In this document: piece after piece, positions 1-11,500 of the stretch
How the letters are laid out: each line of letters starts with the position of its first letter
Numbering within the stretch: the first letter of the stretch is position 1
Source of the DNA: Emergomyces orientalis
Lineage: Eukaryota > Ascomycota > Eurotiomycetes > Onygenales > Ajellomycetaceae
Length of the DNA: 64,000 bases
Assembly (NCBI GenBank): GCA_002110485.1
Contig: MOWL01000005.1
Span: 186,001-250,000, forward strand
Reading direction: 5' to 3'
Position numbers and translations under genes: made by a program
The notes under the pieces: generated by a model
The model's input: the letters and a program-made list of their open reading frames with translations, nothing else
Told to the model about the DNA's origin: nothing
Databases searched by the model: none

Positions 1-3000
1 GTTTAATTGACTGTCAATTCACCAAGGATTCAAAAAGGGTACCTAACTCTGTGGAAGGGGCGATTCCAATCAAGGCTACTTTGATTGTTGTGCCCCAGCA
101 TTTGATTGACCAATGGTCTCGTGAGATTACCAAATTTTTGGGCATGAAGTATAATGTTTTGGAAATCAAATCTATTGCTTCGCTGCGACCACTAACCATT
201 CGTCGATTCGAAATGGCCGATATTGTGTTACTTTCAATGTCCGTGATTCGTGGTCCAAGCTACTATGACAGGATGGAATTTTTTGCAGCGACGTCTGCGG
301 TACCCAAAGGAGATGGTCGGATCTTTGATGAGTGGCTGGATGACACGATGGCTGCCGTTAGGGATCATGTCGACGTTCTTCTGGCAGAGGGACCTGAAGT
401 GGTGCTCCAGAACATGACTAGGAAGCAATCTAATCTCAAGAACAGTGGAGTATATTCAAAATTCAAACCTTCGAGGCGGTTAAAAGGTCAAAAGTTCCAA
501 GATCATCTATTGAAACTCCAGGAGAAAATGCGGAAGAATGGAAGTGATAGCATGGCCATTGACAATTCGGATAACTACTCAGAGCTGGGACTCACAAATA
601 CACAGTCGAAATTGCAGAATAACAAGCGGAAAATAGAGGACGATGAGGAGTGCGAACCTGATATTGCAAGCGCCAAACCAACCAAGGGCCCTCAAGCAAA
701 GAAGATGAAAGGAAGATCAAAATTTATCACTGAAGGCCCTGAGTCCGACAAAACATTTCAACTTCTGAATTGCAACGGCGATTGGAAGCGAATGCGTTCC
801 CCGCTAATTCATATGTTTGAATACAGCCGTATTGTGATAGACGAATTCATATACTCGAAGGATCGAAACTACTCATCAGTGCTTGCTATCCCTGCTCGCA
901 ACAAATGGATCTTATCCGGAACCCCTCCTTTAAATGACTTCGCTGATGTCAAGTCATTCTCTCCATTTCTCGGAATCACCCTGGGAGTAGATGACGACGA
1001 GCGCGGGAAGACGGAAAACGAAAGACTGAGAATCATCCAGCGGGATCAAACAGGTATTTTCACAAGTTTTTGACATAATTGTTGCTCCATGTATGTACTA
1101 ACTGTTCAGATGCTGAGCAATTCCAACCTTTTGTTACCCGCCATAGTGCAGCGTGGCATCGAAGACGACATGATGTAGCCCAAGGATTTCTTGATCAATT
1201 TATGCGAAAGGTAATAACCACCGCTCCCTTCTATGATTATTCAATGTTGCTGTTGTGATGACATATGACATACTGACTTCCCTAGAATACACCAGGTATC
1301 GACGAAATACCTTGGACAGAACATATCTGCCCAGTTATTTTGGCGCCACGAGAACGAGCAGCCTACCTTGAGCTGTTCATGCAGCTAATGTCCCAGAATC
1401 TAAGGCTGCGTAGAAACGGGAGAGGTCTCTACGATTCTTCTGCGATGTCTCGAAATGACGCTATACTCGGAAATAGCGGTGGACCTGAAGAAGCGCTGAT
1501 AAAATGCTCTTCCCATTTTATACCTCTTGAAAGGATAATGGGTGCGCGATTGATTGGTAAACCGAAGGGTTTCAAAACTGACGATTCTTCGGCTCTGTCC
1601 CGCGCAAGCAGCATTTTTGAAAATGGCGATGTAAGGGATTCAGGGACACCTGAAACGGATCTCGCCTCTATCTGCGCAGACAAAGAAAACATCGCCTTTA
1701 CAAGGGATCGGCAGCTCGATGACCTTGTCCTAGATATAATTGGAAAACTCCGACACGCCTTTTGGTTACGTTCCAAAATCGAAGCCACGACGCATTTCGA
1801 TACGCTGGTGCAACATTTAGAGAGAAATGGGGCTGGTGACTTGGGGGTTACCACATGTTTCCGCAAAGCAATTGCTGCAGCGCGCACAGCACAGGCCCCT
1901 GAAGATGGACAGCACTACTATTTAACAGCCCAGGAGGTATCGTACATTCCATTAGCTTTGGTAAACTGAAATATGTTTGGTACTAATAACAGACACAGAA
2001 AAATCAAAACCCATCTGACATCCGCCTTGAATATCCAAAGACACCATCAGAACTCATCAGCGACTTGAACACTTGCACCGACAGTTTGCGCAGACTGGTT
2101 GAAGAAAGCCTGATTCGCATTAGGGCTGCTAGGCTTTTCGTCGTCGTGCAATCATTCCAGAACCGACGGCCAACCGATGTGTTTTCTTGCTCCTCCTGCT
2201 TCCGGCGACTAACCGATCCAACATTACTCTCTATCCTGGGTGATTGTGGACATGCCTTTTGCGAAACTTGCATCGAGATTTCCAAGGTTGAGGAAACATG
2301 TCGCCTTCCTGCGTGCAGCGGTGGAACAGAAAGTTTCCGGATGGTCAAGTATTCTGATGTTACCTTCATCAGCAACAAGGTCACCAACAACAATGTCAAC
2401 GGCGAACAATGGAAAGAGTACGGTGGAATAAAATTGCTAGAGCTGATTAAACTTGTACAAGATACGGACAAAATTCCAGAAGACGAACAGGTGCTACTTT
2501 TCATACAGTTCCCAGACCTCATGGAAGCCGCTTCCGCTGCGCTGAGGCAAGCAAACGTCGCCCATTTGATGATCCCCGCTAATGATCGCATGGCCTCCTC
2601 CAAAATAACCCAATTCCAAACTGGGACTGAGAAAGTGAAAAGCAAAATTCTCATCTTGCAACTAGGAGACGTCTCTGCGTCTGGACTGTAAGTTTAATCT
2701 ATATTACTACCCCTCTTCATTCCTCCTTTTTTAGACAATATTTGAATTTAGATCACCTTTGGGCCTTTTCAATCCTAACCAAACCTATTTTAATGAATTT
2801 CACAGAAACCTTCAAATCGCAAATCACGTCATCTTCTTCCACCCCCTATTCGCCAAGTCACAGTACGACTACACTTCAGGAATGGCACAGGCAATTGGTC
2901 GATCCCGACGCTACGGCCAACAGAAACATGTCCATATATATCATTTCTTGGCGCTGAAGACTATTGAGGTGAATATTTTTGAGCAGCGTCGGCGGGAGCG

Positions 3001-3118
3001 TTTAGTGAAGAGAGATGGAGGGTTTGTTTTGTTGCCACATGGTGACGTGTTGTTGCCTACAGATGAGTCCGAATGGAGAGGTAGTTCGTTGGATGGCAGC
3101 AATGCTACTGATGTCTGA
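1..3118 (+). CDS. SNF2-family helicase with internal RING finger, 5' truncated by window edge
   Basis: Only the C-terminal 954 residues are in the window; the frame is open to base 1. Exons are about 1-1053, 1110-1210, 1286-1936, 1993-2687 and 2752-3118, and all join in frame. The third acceptor could also be 6 nt downstream. In order: a helicase strand with VVPQHLIDQW; a charged linker; a motif II region reading IVIDEF; motif III-like WILSGTPPLNDF; a RING finger around 2190-2330 with DCGHAFCETC; and the C-terminal helicase motif VI QAIGRSRRYGQ. The RING between the two helicase lobes is the arrangement of Rad5, Rad16 and SHPRH-type ATPases, which act on chromatin or as ubiquitin ligases. Motif II is DEFI rather than DEAH, so ATPase activity is uncertain. 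The exact orthologue is unclear because the N terminus is missing. Confidence 0.85.
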
Positions 3119-3811
3119 ATCTTCACGTTCCCATGTGTTGTCAGTTGATTTTTGAAGATTATTTTGCTCTTTTTTTAATGCCCCTTTTTTGTTTCTTGTC
3201 CCGTGTGTTTTTTTTTAATTCCTTTCTTTATCATAGGATGCGGGAGCTATCTTCCCAGTCCCTCTCTATTTTCGGTCATATATCCGTTCATGACTGATTC
3301 GAGAAGTGTCATCCCTATTCGCATCCCTTGGGGAATTTTGTGGAATTTTTGTGTGATTTCCGTGTTTTTTTTGCCTTGGAGATACGTATGTTAGAGTTAT
3401 GGGTCAAATTCCTATGCGTGGAGGTCATGTATGAATGTGCATGAAACTGTTTATGTTCAAAGAGCGATTAATTTTAAGGTATGGGTGGATGGGTTTAGCG
3501 TCCTCTTCTTGGGTCGAAGGCGTCTGTAGGGGTGATAAATTCGACCTTGAAAACAAATTTGTATTCCACATGACCAGAGGGTTCAGGACTTTAAAAAACA
3601 CTCTATAAAAAGGAAAAGAAGAAAGGAAGACAGGAAAAGAAAAGTATCAGACATGCACCGAGAAGCTAAACATTATACAGACATCTTGAGAAAAAATGCA
3701 GCCGAATTTAAACAAAAAGCATTCCAGTCAATCAGAATATATGATTTCCGGTTTTCTCTTCTTGCAACCCCCAATTCCATTGTTTTTTCTATTTCGTGTA
3801 CTATTTAATTC
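3119..3811. other. intergenic, convergent 3' ends
   Basis: T-rich spacer between the stop codons of the helicase and the complex I gene, probably both 3' UTRs. No coding signal or RNA gene seen. Confidence 0.5.
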
Positions 3812-4756
3812 TTACAGCTCTCCATCTTTCCTCATCAGCTCTGGGCTCCACGTTGGATTAGTCAAATTGGTCAAACCAGCACTATTCTCGCATGACTGTC
3901 GGCCGCTGAGTGGGCCGGGTGCGGGAACCTTGGCGGATTTGTTCGTTTCCGCTTGTTTAAAGGCATCTAGAAGCGATACCACGGATTCTGGGGTGAGGTC
4001 CTCGTAGTAGTCGTCGTTGATTTGAACCATTGGTGCGTTCACGCAGGCGCCTAAACATTCGACTTCGAGAACCGTGAATAGTTTGTCTGGGGTTGTTTGG
4101 CCATTGGATACTTCGAGGTGGTCTGTGATGGCTTTCATGACTTTGGCGCTGCCGCATCCGCCTAGTTGGCATGGTGTCTAAGGGAGGGAGAAAAATCATG
4201 GGTAAGCAAGGGATCATACCAGATGGAGCTATAGGGATCTGGGAAATATAGGTATGGCTTAAGTAGATTAAACGTACCGTTGTGCAAACCTGTACAAAGT
4301 ACTTCCCCACAGGTTCCCGATTGTACATGGTGTAGAATGTCGCAACTTCGTACACTCTCATGGGGGGCATCTCTAGCATGCGCGCCACTTCGTTCATAAC
4401 GCTGATACTAGTGTAGCCGTGTTGTCGTTGACCCAGATCCAGAAGCGGCATGACAGCTGCCTTCTTATACTGTGGAGGATATCTCAGGAGTATCTCATCA
4501 ATGAGTTTAAGGTTCTGTTCTGAGAATTTGAATGGGATGCTAGGGTTGTTTTCAGGCGTGTTTCGGTGCTGATTAAGCCACTATATATCAGCATAATTTC
4601 TCATAATAGTCGTACATAGGTTATTGGACATACAACTGCAAGTGATTCGCTCCGGAGGGGCGCCGCAGCTGTGAAGCGGCGGCATTGCCGACCTGGGACA
4701 CGGGAGAATGTGTAGCGGCCCTGCCGCAGAGCAAAGGGGACCAATTTGGAAGCCAT
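3812..4756 (-). CDS. nuo24: NADH:ubiquinone oxidoreductase 24 kDa subunit (complex I, NDUFV2/NuoE type)
   Basis: Three exons, 4756-4634, 4580-4278 and 4177-3812, encode 263 residues. The subunit sits in the peripheral arm of mitochondrial complex I and carries a [2Fe-2S] cluster (N1a). Cluster ligands are visible as C-x4-C in VCTTTPCQLGG, spanning the exon 2/3 junction, and as ECLGACVNAP in exon 3. The core also has YPPQYKKAAVMPLLDLGQRQ and RVYEVATFYTMYNREPVGK, characteristic of the thioredoxin-like family. The first 40 residues are Arg-rich and lack acidic residues near the start, as expected of a mitochondrial presequence. Length is normal. The start shares a 347-bp divergent spacer containing a CCAAT box with the next gene. 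Confidence 0.95.
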
Positions 4757-5103
4757 TGCCGGCAGGATTAGGAGCGACAAGGCCTGGTATCAAGCAGCTC
4801 CCTGGGGATTGAAGGCTGAAATGGCAATGGCGGGCAATTGCGAGTTGAGATGAGGGCATTGACAATAGGAATAAAGATCGTGAGAAACGAATTGTATGGA
4901 TGGGTTGATGTTGGAAGTTCCGCTAGACCAATCAGAAGCGGTCCATTGTCGTCTTATGTCATCGCCAAAAGTTAGTTAATTGACCATCGACTTCCCTCGT
5001 CATTAGGTACCACAAGAGATACAAACACTATAACAACTATGGTATACCCCCCGCTATTATAACGGCAAGGTTAGAAGTAAAGAGGAAGCGTGGAGAGAAA
5101 GGA
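4757..5103. promoter_or_regulatory. divergent promoter with CCAAT box
   Basis: This 347-bp spacer separates the start codons of the complex I subunit and the NIF3-like gene. It contains CCAATCAG at 4928-4935, a good match to the CCAAT element bound by the HAP/CBF complex, which in fungi commonly controls nuclear genes for respiration. The element is 172 bp from one start and 172 bp from the other. Confidence 0.4.
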
Positions 5104-5556
5104 ATGCTCCTCACTTCTACCAGGCGCACTACCAGGATCTCACCACTAACCCGTCACTTGCTGTTCTCTTCCCCACCCTCAATTCAATCCTCCCTTGCCC
5201 GGCCCTACGCCTCCGCGCCCCTCATGGATCAAGACCGTTTCAAGCTCATCTTCTTCACCCCGCTATCTCATGTGGAGGCCTGCAAAGATGCCGTATTTGA
5301 CGCCGGCGCTGGCCAATACCCGCAGGGAAAATACAGCAAGGTCTGCTTCCAGTCCCCTGGCACCGGCCAGTTCTTACCTGGAGGGGGTGCAAATCCGAAC
5401 ATCGGTAAAGTCGGTGCGTTGGAGTTTGTCGAGGAAATGCGCGTGGAGGTCTTGTGCATGGGTCGAACTACAATGCAGGAAGCTGTAAAGGCACTGATTA
5501 AAGCTCATCCATACGAGGAACCCGGCTATGAAGTTTACAAGCTTGAGAACGTTTGA
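5104..5556 (+). CDS. NIF3/YqfO-like PII-fold domain protein
   Basis: Single exon, 150 residues. From residue 41 the protein matches the YqfO/PII-like domain found alone in small bacterial proteins and inserted in NIF3 proteins: KLIFFTPLSHVEACKDAVFD, then GKYSKVCFQSPGTGQFLPG, and a C-terminal EALKALIKAHPYEEP-type segment (here EAVKALIKAHPYEEPGYEVY). The molecular function of the family is not established. The first 40 residues are Ser, Thr and Arg rich without early acidic residues, so mitochondrial import from the first ATG is plausible. A second ATG at 5224 would give the bare domain, so two isoforms are possible. Confidence 0.8.
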   Translation: MLLTSTRRTTRISPLTRHLLFSSPPSIQSSLARPYASAPLMDQDRFKLIFFTPLSHVEACKDAVFDAGAGQYPQGKYSKVCFQSPGTGQFLPGGGANPNIGKVGALEFVEEMRVEVLCMGRTTMQEAVKALIKAHPYEEPGYEVYKLENV

Positions 5557-6739
5557 TTTGAAGAAGATGCGGGAAATTATTTGCGGTTGTTTTACCGCTC
5601 GTGGTCAATCAATGGGCATTTCTGACGATCGAAAAGCGCAGTTCTTCTGTCATTTTAATCCCCTCTCCCGCCCGCAGTACGTGCTCTTGGTTCATCTGGC
5701 CACTTTATGCTTGAGACCAAAGGTTTTTTTTTTTTTTTGATGGCAATGCGAATGAAAGTGGGTTACCTGAGACTCAGCCCTCAATGGTTGAGGGCTTTCA
5801 TATCCCAACGGCGTTTTGATCTGTTAATCGCGATTAAGTGATAAGTTCTTGCGGAAGCATTTTGCAGCTCACATTCTTCCTTCAATCACCTGGGATCCTC
5901 CTTGGTTTTGGCTAATTTTACGCGCCGCTTCTGTACTCGCGATGATACATCCGAAGCGAATCCCGTACGTTTATTTCATAGAACGTTATATAATAACAAT
6001 AGGAGATCTGTGTAGCTGGTCACGGAAATATACCTACCTCCTGTCCTCATATAATTGGCTCGTCAGGCGTGCTGGCAATTATGTATGTCTGATATTGATT
6101 ATCGCCCTCAAATATCACACTTGAATCATTGACTAGATGTAAATAGGAGCTAGATAATTTTGCATAAATATATATAAATTCTCAGTGGTCAGCATCTTAG
6201 TCAACTTGCTTGTCGTTGGTTTTTGTAGGCGTGTGCGATGCGAAGGTCGATTTTCCGTTTAAATTTTGTGCCTCGGCGATGCGACGCATCCGGTCGCGGA
6301 AGACGAAAAAAATTTAAGCAGCCAAAATCTCAACCCTAAAAATATACCCAACGACAGATACCCAACGATACCCAAGGAATGCTTGTCTATGATTTATTGG
6401 TGTTTCAATGTTTCCAAGCTTTGTTGAAATAATCCAGGATCCATTGTATCCGTTGAAAAGGTACGAATAGAAGCCCCAGTCATGCGTCTTGAACTTGGGC
6501 ATCTATGACTCCCATGCTAGGAAATCAACGCGCCTCACGTTAACCTAGCTTACATATCTTAGTTTCGATTTCCCTCACCAGATGCCCAAGCAGTGTTCTA
6601 TTATATAATACAATTGCCGCACTTGTGAAGGAAAAGAGAGAAAAAGGGTAGCCGTGCGCTTGCTACAACGGCATTAATCAATCCTAATCGCCTCTTCCCC
6701 GCTCTCCGCTTCCCGACTGCACAAAAAGCTCCCACAGCC
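5557..6739. other. intergenic
   Basis: No supportable gene. It contains a T14 run near 5727, and AT-rich sequence with several ATATATA blocks around 6165-6178. Short open frames here lack family signatures. The last 200 bp are the Sua5 promoter. Confidence 0.5.
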
Positions 6740-8209
6740 ATGGCAGCCAGGAATGGTCTGCTGGGGAAGACCCTTAACGAAACCAACGGCAATACAGGAG
6801 AGAGAATAACTAGGGTTTTCCCTGTGCACACTTTGAATTTTCCAATCCAGGACACGACCAAGACGTTGGTCGAAAAGTGGACAGAGGAGAATGAGCGGGG
6901 GAATCCGGAGGCGAAGGTTTTACTTGAAGCAGCAGAAGCGTTGCGCACGAGCGATATACCAGTAGCATTCCCTACAGAAACTGTATATGGGTTAGGTGCA
7001 GATGCAACCCGGAGCGCTGCCGTTCAGGGCATTTACAAAGCAAAACAGAGGCCGTCGGACAATCCCCTCATTGTCCATGTGAGCTCAAGAGAGCAGTTAC
7101 AGCGCATCCTGCAATCGCACTCTGGACGCCCAAATCATGACATCTGCGGCTCGAGCAAGAAGGAGTCTCAACAAGAAGAAAAAAGTCTCATTCCGCCAAT
7201 ATACGAGCCTCTGATAAGTAAATTCTGGCCTGGCCCATTGACTATCATCCTACCGAACCCAACACCGTCCCCACTCGCACCAGAGGTCACATCTACACTT
7301 CGCACATTTGGCGTTCGAATGCCATCTTCTCCACTCGCACGGCTCCTAATATATCTCGCCGATAGGCCGCTTGCTGCCCCGTCCGCAAATGCCTCGACGA
7401 AACCATCCCCCACAACCGCTCAACATGTATACACCGATATGCAAGGGCGTATTGATATGATCTTGGACGGAGGGCCCTCCGGCGTTGGAGTGGAAAGCAC
7501 TGTGGTGGACGGGCTACTATATCCACCAGCAATACTCCGGCCAGGAGGAATTGGCATTGAAGAGATACGGACCTGTCCTGGTTGGGAGGAAGTTCAGGTT
7601 GGGTATAAAGATGGCGCATTGCAAGATCAGGAGGCCCCACGCGCTCCCGGAATGAAATATAAGCATTATTCGCCAAAGGCGAAGGTTCTCCTATTCGAAG
7701 CGGGGCAAGGCGCTGAAGCCGGTAAAAACAGGCTGTTTCGGGATCTGGCAAAGGGTACTGGTCATGAGGGGAACAACGGGGAAGAAGTCAAATCCCCTAT
7801 TTCCCGTGTAGGAATTGTCAGGACCAAGTGTTGGGAGAAGGGGTTGAACATTCCGAGCAATGATTTTATAGTCAGCGATGGTTCAACTGGTTCCGAAGCG
7901 TCGAGTATTTCGAATACCCCTAAAGATGCTCTCGATTACTCTTTACCCACTGCCGTTTACCAACTCACTCGCCTTCGGTTTCTCCCGCCCACAGAACTCG
8001 ACTTGAAAACTCCGATCGATTTGTTCGATATCGACATCGGTCCAAACACAGAGTCTATTGCAAGGGGCCTATTTTCTGCCCTACGCGGTTTGGACGAGGA
8101 GCATGTATCCATTATATATGTTGAGGGTATTTCGGATACGGAAGGTGACCTTGCAGCTGCGATTATGAACCGATTGCGCAAAGCGGCTGAAGAAGAGATT
8201 CGAGGATGA
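6740..8209 (+). CDS. SUA5: threonylcarbamoyl-AMP synthase Sua5
   Basis: Single exon, 489 residues, starting at an ATG in good context (CAGCCATGGC). Sua5 makes threonylcarbamoyl-AMP from threonine, bicarbonate and ATP, the first step of t6A formation at position 37 of ANN-decoding tRNAs. The YrdC fold is shown by IPVAFPTETVYGLGADA, then KQRPSDNPLIVHVSS, the FWPGPLTIILP strand, and a glycine-rich GGPSGVGVESTVVD stretch. The linker motif APGMKYKHYSPKAKVLLFE precedes the C-terminal Sua5 domain, which separates it from shorter YrdC-only proteins. It is somewhat longer than yeast Sua5 (426), through an N-terminal extension and a low-complexity insert near residues 135-150. Confidence 0.96.
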   Translation: MAARNGLLGKTLNETNGNTGERITRVFPVHTLNFPIQDTTKTLVEKWTEENERGNPEAKVLLEAAEALRTSDIPVAFPTETVYGLGADATRSAAVQGIYKAKQRPSDNPLIVHVSSREQLQRILQSHSGRPNHDICGSSKKESQQEEKSLIPPIYEPLISKFWPGPLTIILPNPTPSPLAPEVTSTLRTFGVRMPSSPLARLLIYLADRPLAAPSANASTKPSPTTAQHVYTDMQGRIDMILDGGPSGVGVESTVVDGLLYPPAILRPGGIGIEEIRTCPGWEEVQVGYKDGALQDQEAPRAPGMKYKHYSPKAKVLLFEAGQGAEAGKNRLFRDLAKGTGHEGNNGEEVKSPISRVGIVRTKCWEKGLNIPSNDFIVSDGSTGSEASSISNTPKDALDYSLPTAVYQLTRLRFLPPTELDLKTPIDLFDIDIGPNTESIARGLFSALRGLDEEHVSIIYVEGISDTEGDLAAAIMNRLRKAAEEEIRG

Positions 8210-8568
8210 AGCCGGATAATTTTTTTCTCTCCACCCCGTCCCACCTATTTTTACCATTTTTTGTCTTATGTCGATAGATGAGAAATAAATAGATTCTTTG
8301 TTTCCCCTTTTTGCTTCTAACGTAGTGCAAGATGGCCGTATACATGCAGGTATCCCGCTACTGATCTCATTTAGCTATCATAGGTTTGCAAGGAGGTTTA
8401 AAGAAAGATACAGGCCATGGCAGCCTATTTCTCGGTGGACCAGTGCCTTGGCGTCTTTCGTATTAACATCCCGAGGCAATTATGAGCCTTGGTATATACT
8501 AGACTTTACACATATACGTATAATACCTAGGTATTCCCATCTCTAGATGTTGCCAAATGCTCCTATCC
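8210..8568. other. intergenic, convergent 3' ends
   Basis: Spacer between the stop codons of SUA5 and RQC2. It contains pyrimidine-rich sequence and probable polyadenylation regions; nothing else is visible. Confidence 0.5.
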
Positions 8569-11500
8569 CTACTTTTTACCTCCTTTCCCTTTTCCTCCCT
8601 TCCCCCCTTTCCCTCCTTTCCCTCCCTTCTCACCACCTCCTCCAGCTTTACCACCCTTCCCCTTGCCGCCCTTATCACCCCCACCACTACCAGCACCACC
8701 CGAAACAATCTTAACTTTCCCTACTGGGAGCGTATTCACAATTTCAACATCCCTCCACCCCTTAATAAGCTCCAATTCCATCGCAGCTAGCTGCTTAAGG
8801 TCATGATTGGGGTTATCTTCTCCCTTGCCCTCCTCCTTTAGCTCCCTGTTCACATTCTCATTGACGATCTCGGCTTCACCTTCACCAATATCCCGTTTCT
8901 CCTTCCATATCCCTTTCCCCTTCTCTATTGCATTCACAGTCGCAGTCGCATCAAAAACCCACCTCCCCAAAATCTCTTTGACAGCCTTGCCCTTCTTGAC
9001 ATTCCCCGGCTGCAACTTCGCGCGATACTTATATTGGCCGAGAGCCATCCAGGGCGCGCAAACTGGAATTGCCGCAATGATCTCATCACCAACCACTGGA
9101 GTGCCGACCAGGGAAGGAAGGCAAGATAGGTCGACTGCAGTATCTGCGTCATCGAGCTGTGCATCACCGCCAGCAGCATCACCACCACCTTCTTGTGTCC
9201 CCGCCTGCTGCTGCAGTGTCTTTTGTCGCTCGCACTCAGCCTGTGCGGCTCGATCGTGCTGTGCGCGACGGCGTTGTTTCTGCGCTTCAAGCTCGGCTTG
9301 TCGGTCTGCCTTGCTCTTTGCGGCTTCACGCAGCTTATCTGGTTTAGGAGCGGAGCCCAGGAGGCGGAGCGCGAGTTCACGGTCCTCCTCATCTTGATGT
9401 TGGTATTTGGTAGCAAGCTTTTTGTTCTTGCCACGTTTTCCACGGATGCTGGTCGTGGCAGTTGATGCGGCTACGGATGGGGTTGAAGTGCGCGACGGTA
9501 TGTTTGTGGACTCGGAATCGGTGCGCCACGCGGAAGCTTGTTCGATGGGGATCCCCTTTTTCAATAACCGCCTTTCCCTAGCAGAGAGGTGTTTGGCAGG
9601 CCGTGCCGTGATGCTGTCTGGTTGCTGTTTAGACCCGGACTCTTTTTGGGACAACGTTATCTTTTTATCCGATTCTGGTGCCTTCACAGCTTTAGCTTCC
9701 ATGTTATTATATTCTCTCTCATCCCCGAAGTCGTCATCTGGTACCCTTTCTTCTTCTATGTTGGCTTCATCGTCCTCACTGCCGGAATCATCCGAATCGG
9801 CCTCATCATTTAACAAAGGATTTGTCCGTTTACCACCTTTTCCCTCTTCAAGTTCCCCATTCTCCTCATCCGAACTATCATTTTCATCAGCCTGCTGGTT
9901 TATTTTATTGATTTCAGTCTCTATTGGCACTTCCAAATCGGGTCTTAAAAGCAGGTCTTCCCCCTCTTGCCTCTCTTTCCCGCCCTCTGAGGTAGTCATC
10001 TCATCCTGCACTCTATGTTTCGTATGATTCTTGATGCTCTCTTCGCTGATTTGGAACATCACAGCAAACCCGAGGAGAAGCTGAGCTGGGGGAAGCTGGT
10101 TTTTCTCGCCACGGATAACAAACCCACCCGTTGCCAGGTATTCTCCCGACGGCGTAGTCTTAGATACCTGATCGGCATTCACCCACCATGCACCCATCAC
10201 AGCTTTTGAATCCCACGCATTTGAAGTGGCTACGCAAAGGTTGCAAGCTTGGGAAAGAGTTCCCGGTGGGATGGGAGCATTGGGAGTGCCAGGTTTATTT
10301 TTTACGAAGATGGGAATAGCTCCTTGCACATCGGCGTGTACGTACACATCCCCTTTTTTCAGATGTCGTCGGTACAGTATTTCCGTTTGCTGGAGGTCTC
10401 TGCCGCTGTTCAATGAGTTAGTATGACAAAAGTAATTAATGTAAGAGATGAGAATGACCACGTACCCCAAGATAAGATATCCATCAGAAGACACGAAAAA
10501 TATGAACTTCTCAAACCAAAATGGCGTCCTCGCCGGACGAAGCACTGGTTTCTCCAGTTTCAATGCCTGTTTAAGGTCCGCAGCTACCTTCTTTTCCGTA
10601 CTCTTTATAGCCGTTTTGGTTGACTTCAGCGTCTTTTCTTCTTTCACTGCGGCGGCTTTCTTCTGCTCATAGTACTGTCTCGCATTCGCCCAGGGCGAAA
10701 TCCCAAGATCAATATCAATAGATAATAGCTGCTGCTGCGGTTTATTCAGCCCTCCCAACTTCCTCTTGCTATCTTCATCTTCATCACTAATTTCCTCGTC
10801 CTCACCCTCTTCATCAGATTCATCCATCGGTTCTTCATCTTCCGTGGGCTCCCCCAAGAGCAGCGTGACCGTATTCTCATACAGCTTCAAAGGTAATTTT
10901 ATAACCTTGGCCACCGGATTCTGGTGGTTCTGCTCCATCTCTATCAAACGAGCAATCTCCACCCAGTCCATACCCTGCGCTATCAGCCCGTTGACTGCGT
11001 TCATAGCCTCCTCAACGCGCAACAAATTGGCTTCAATCGCCTGCGCCTTGCGGATGTGAAGTTCCTGGACCTCTTTCAATACTCCAACACGCTTTTCCTG
11101 ATCCTTCTGGGCAGCATCTAGTTTCTTCTTTGCCATCTCCTCGCGCTCAGTAAGCTTCGATTCAAGTTTCTGGGATTCGACAGATGAGAAGTACTCGTCC
11201 ACAGCTTTGTTGAACGTATCGAACTTCAGAATTGTAGCTCCAGGTACATTCTCAAACTGCTTCGGCTCGAAAGGATGAAAATCATGATACAGCACATTTT
11301 TCGACTTGGCTGGATCGGTAGCAGTCACCGCGCCCTCTTCTTCAGTTTTAGTTTCCGTTTTCGAGACAATATAACCTGAGGTATCCTCCGCGGTCGAAAG
11401 TCTGGAGTTGACATTTTCCGCTTCCACAAGTGCCGACATGAGCTTTCCCACCAGCTTATTATCCTCCAACACCTGTTCTGGTTTCAGACTCGTGTCGAAA

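Noticed and set aside
8807..10027. Long plus-strand Ser-rich frames opposite Rqc2
   Set aside because: They are antisense shadows of the charged low-complexity coding sequence of Rqc2.
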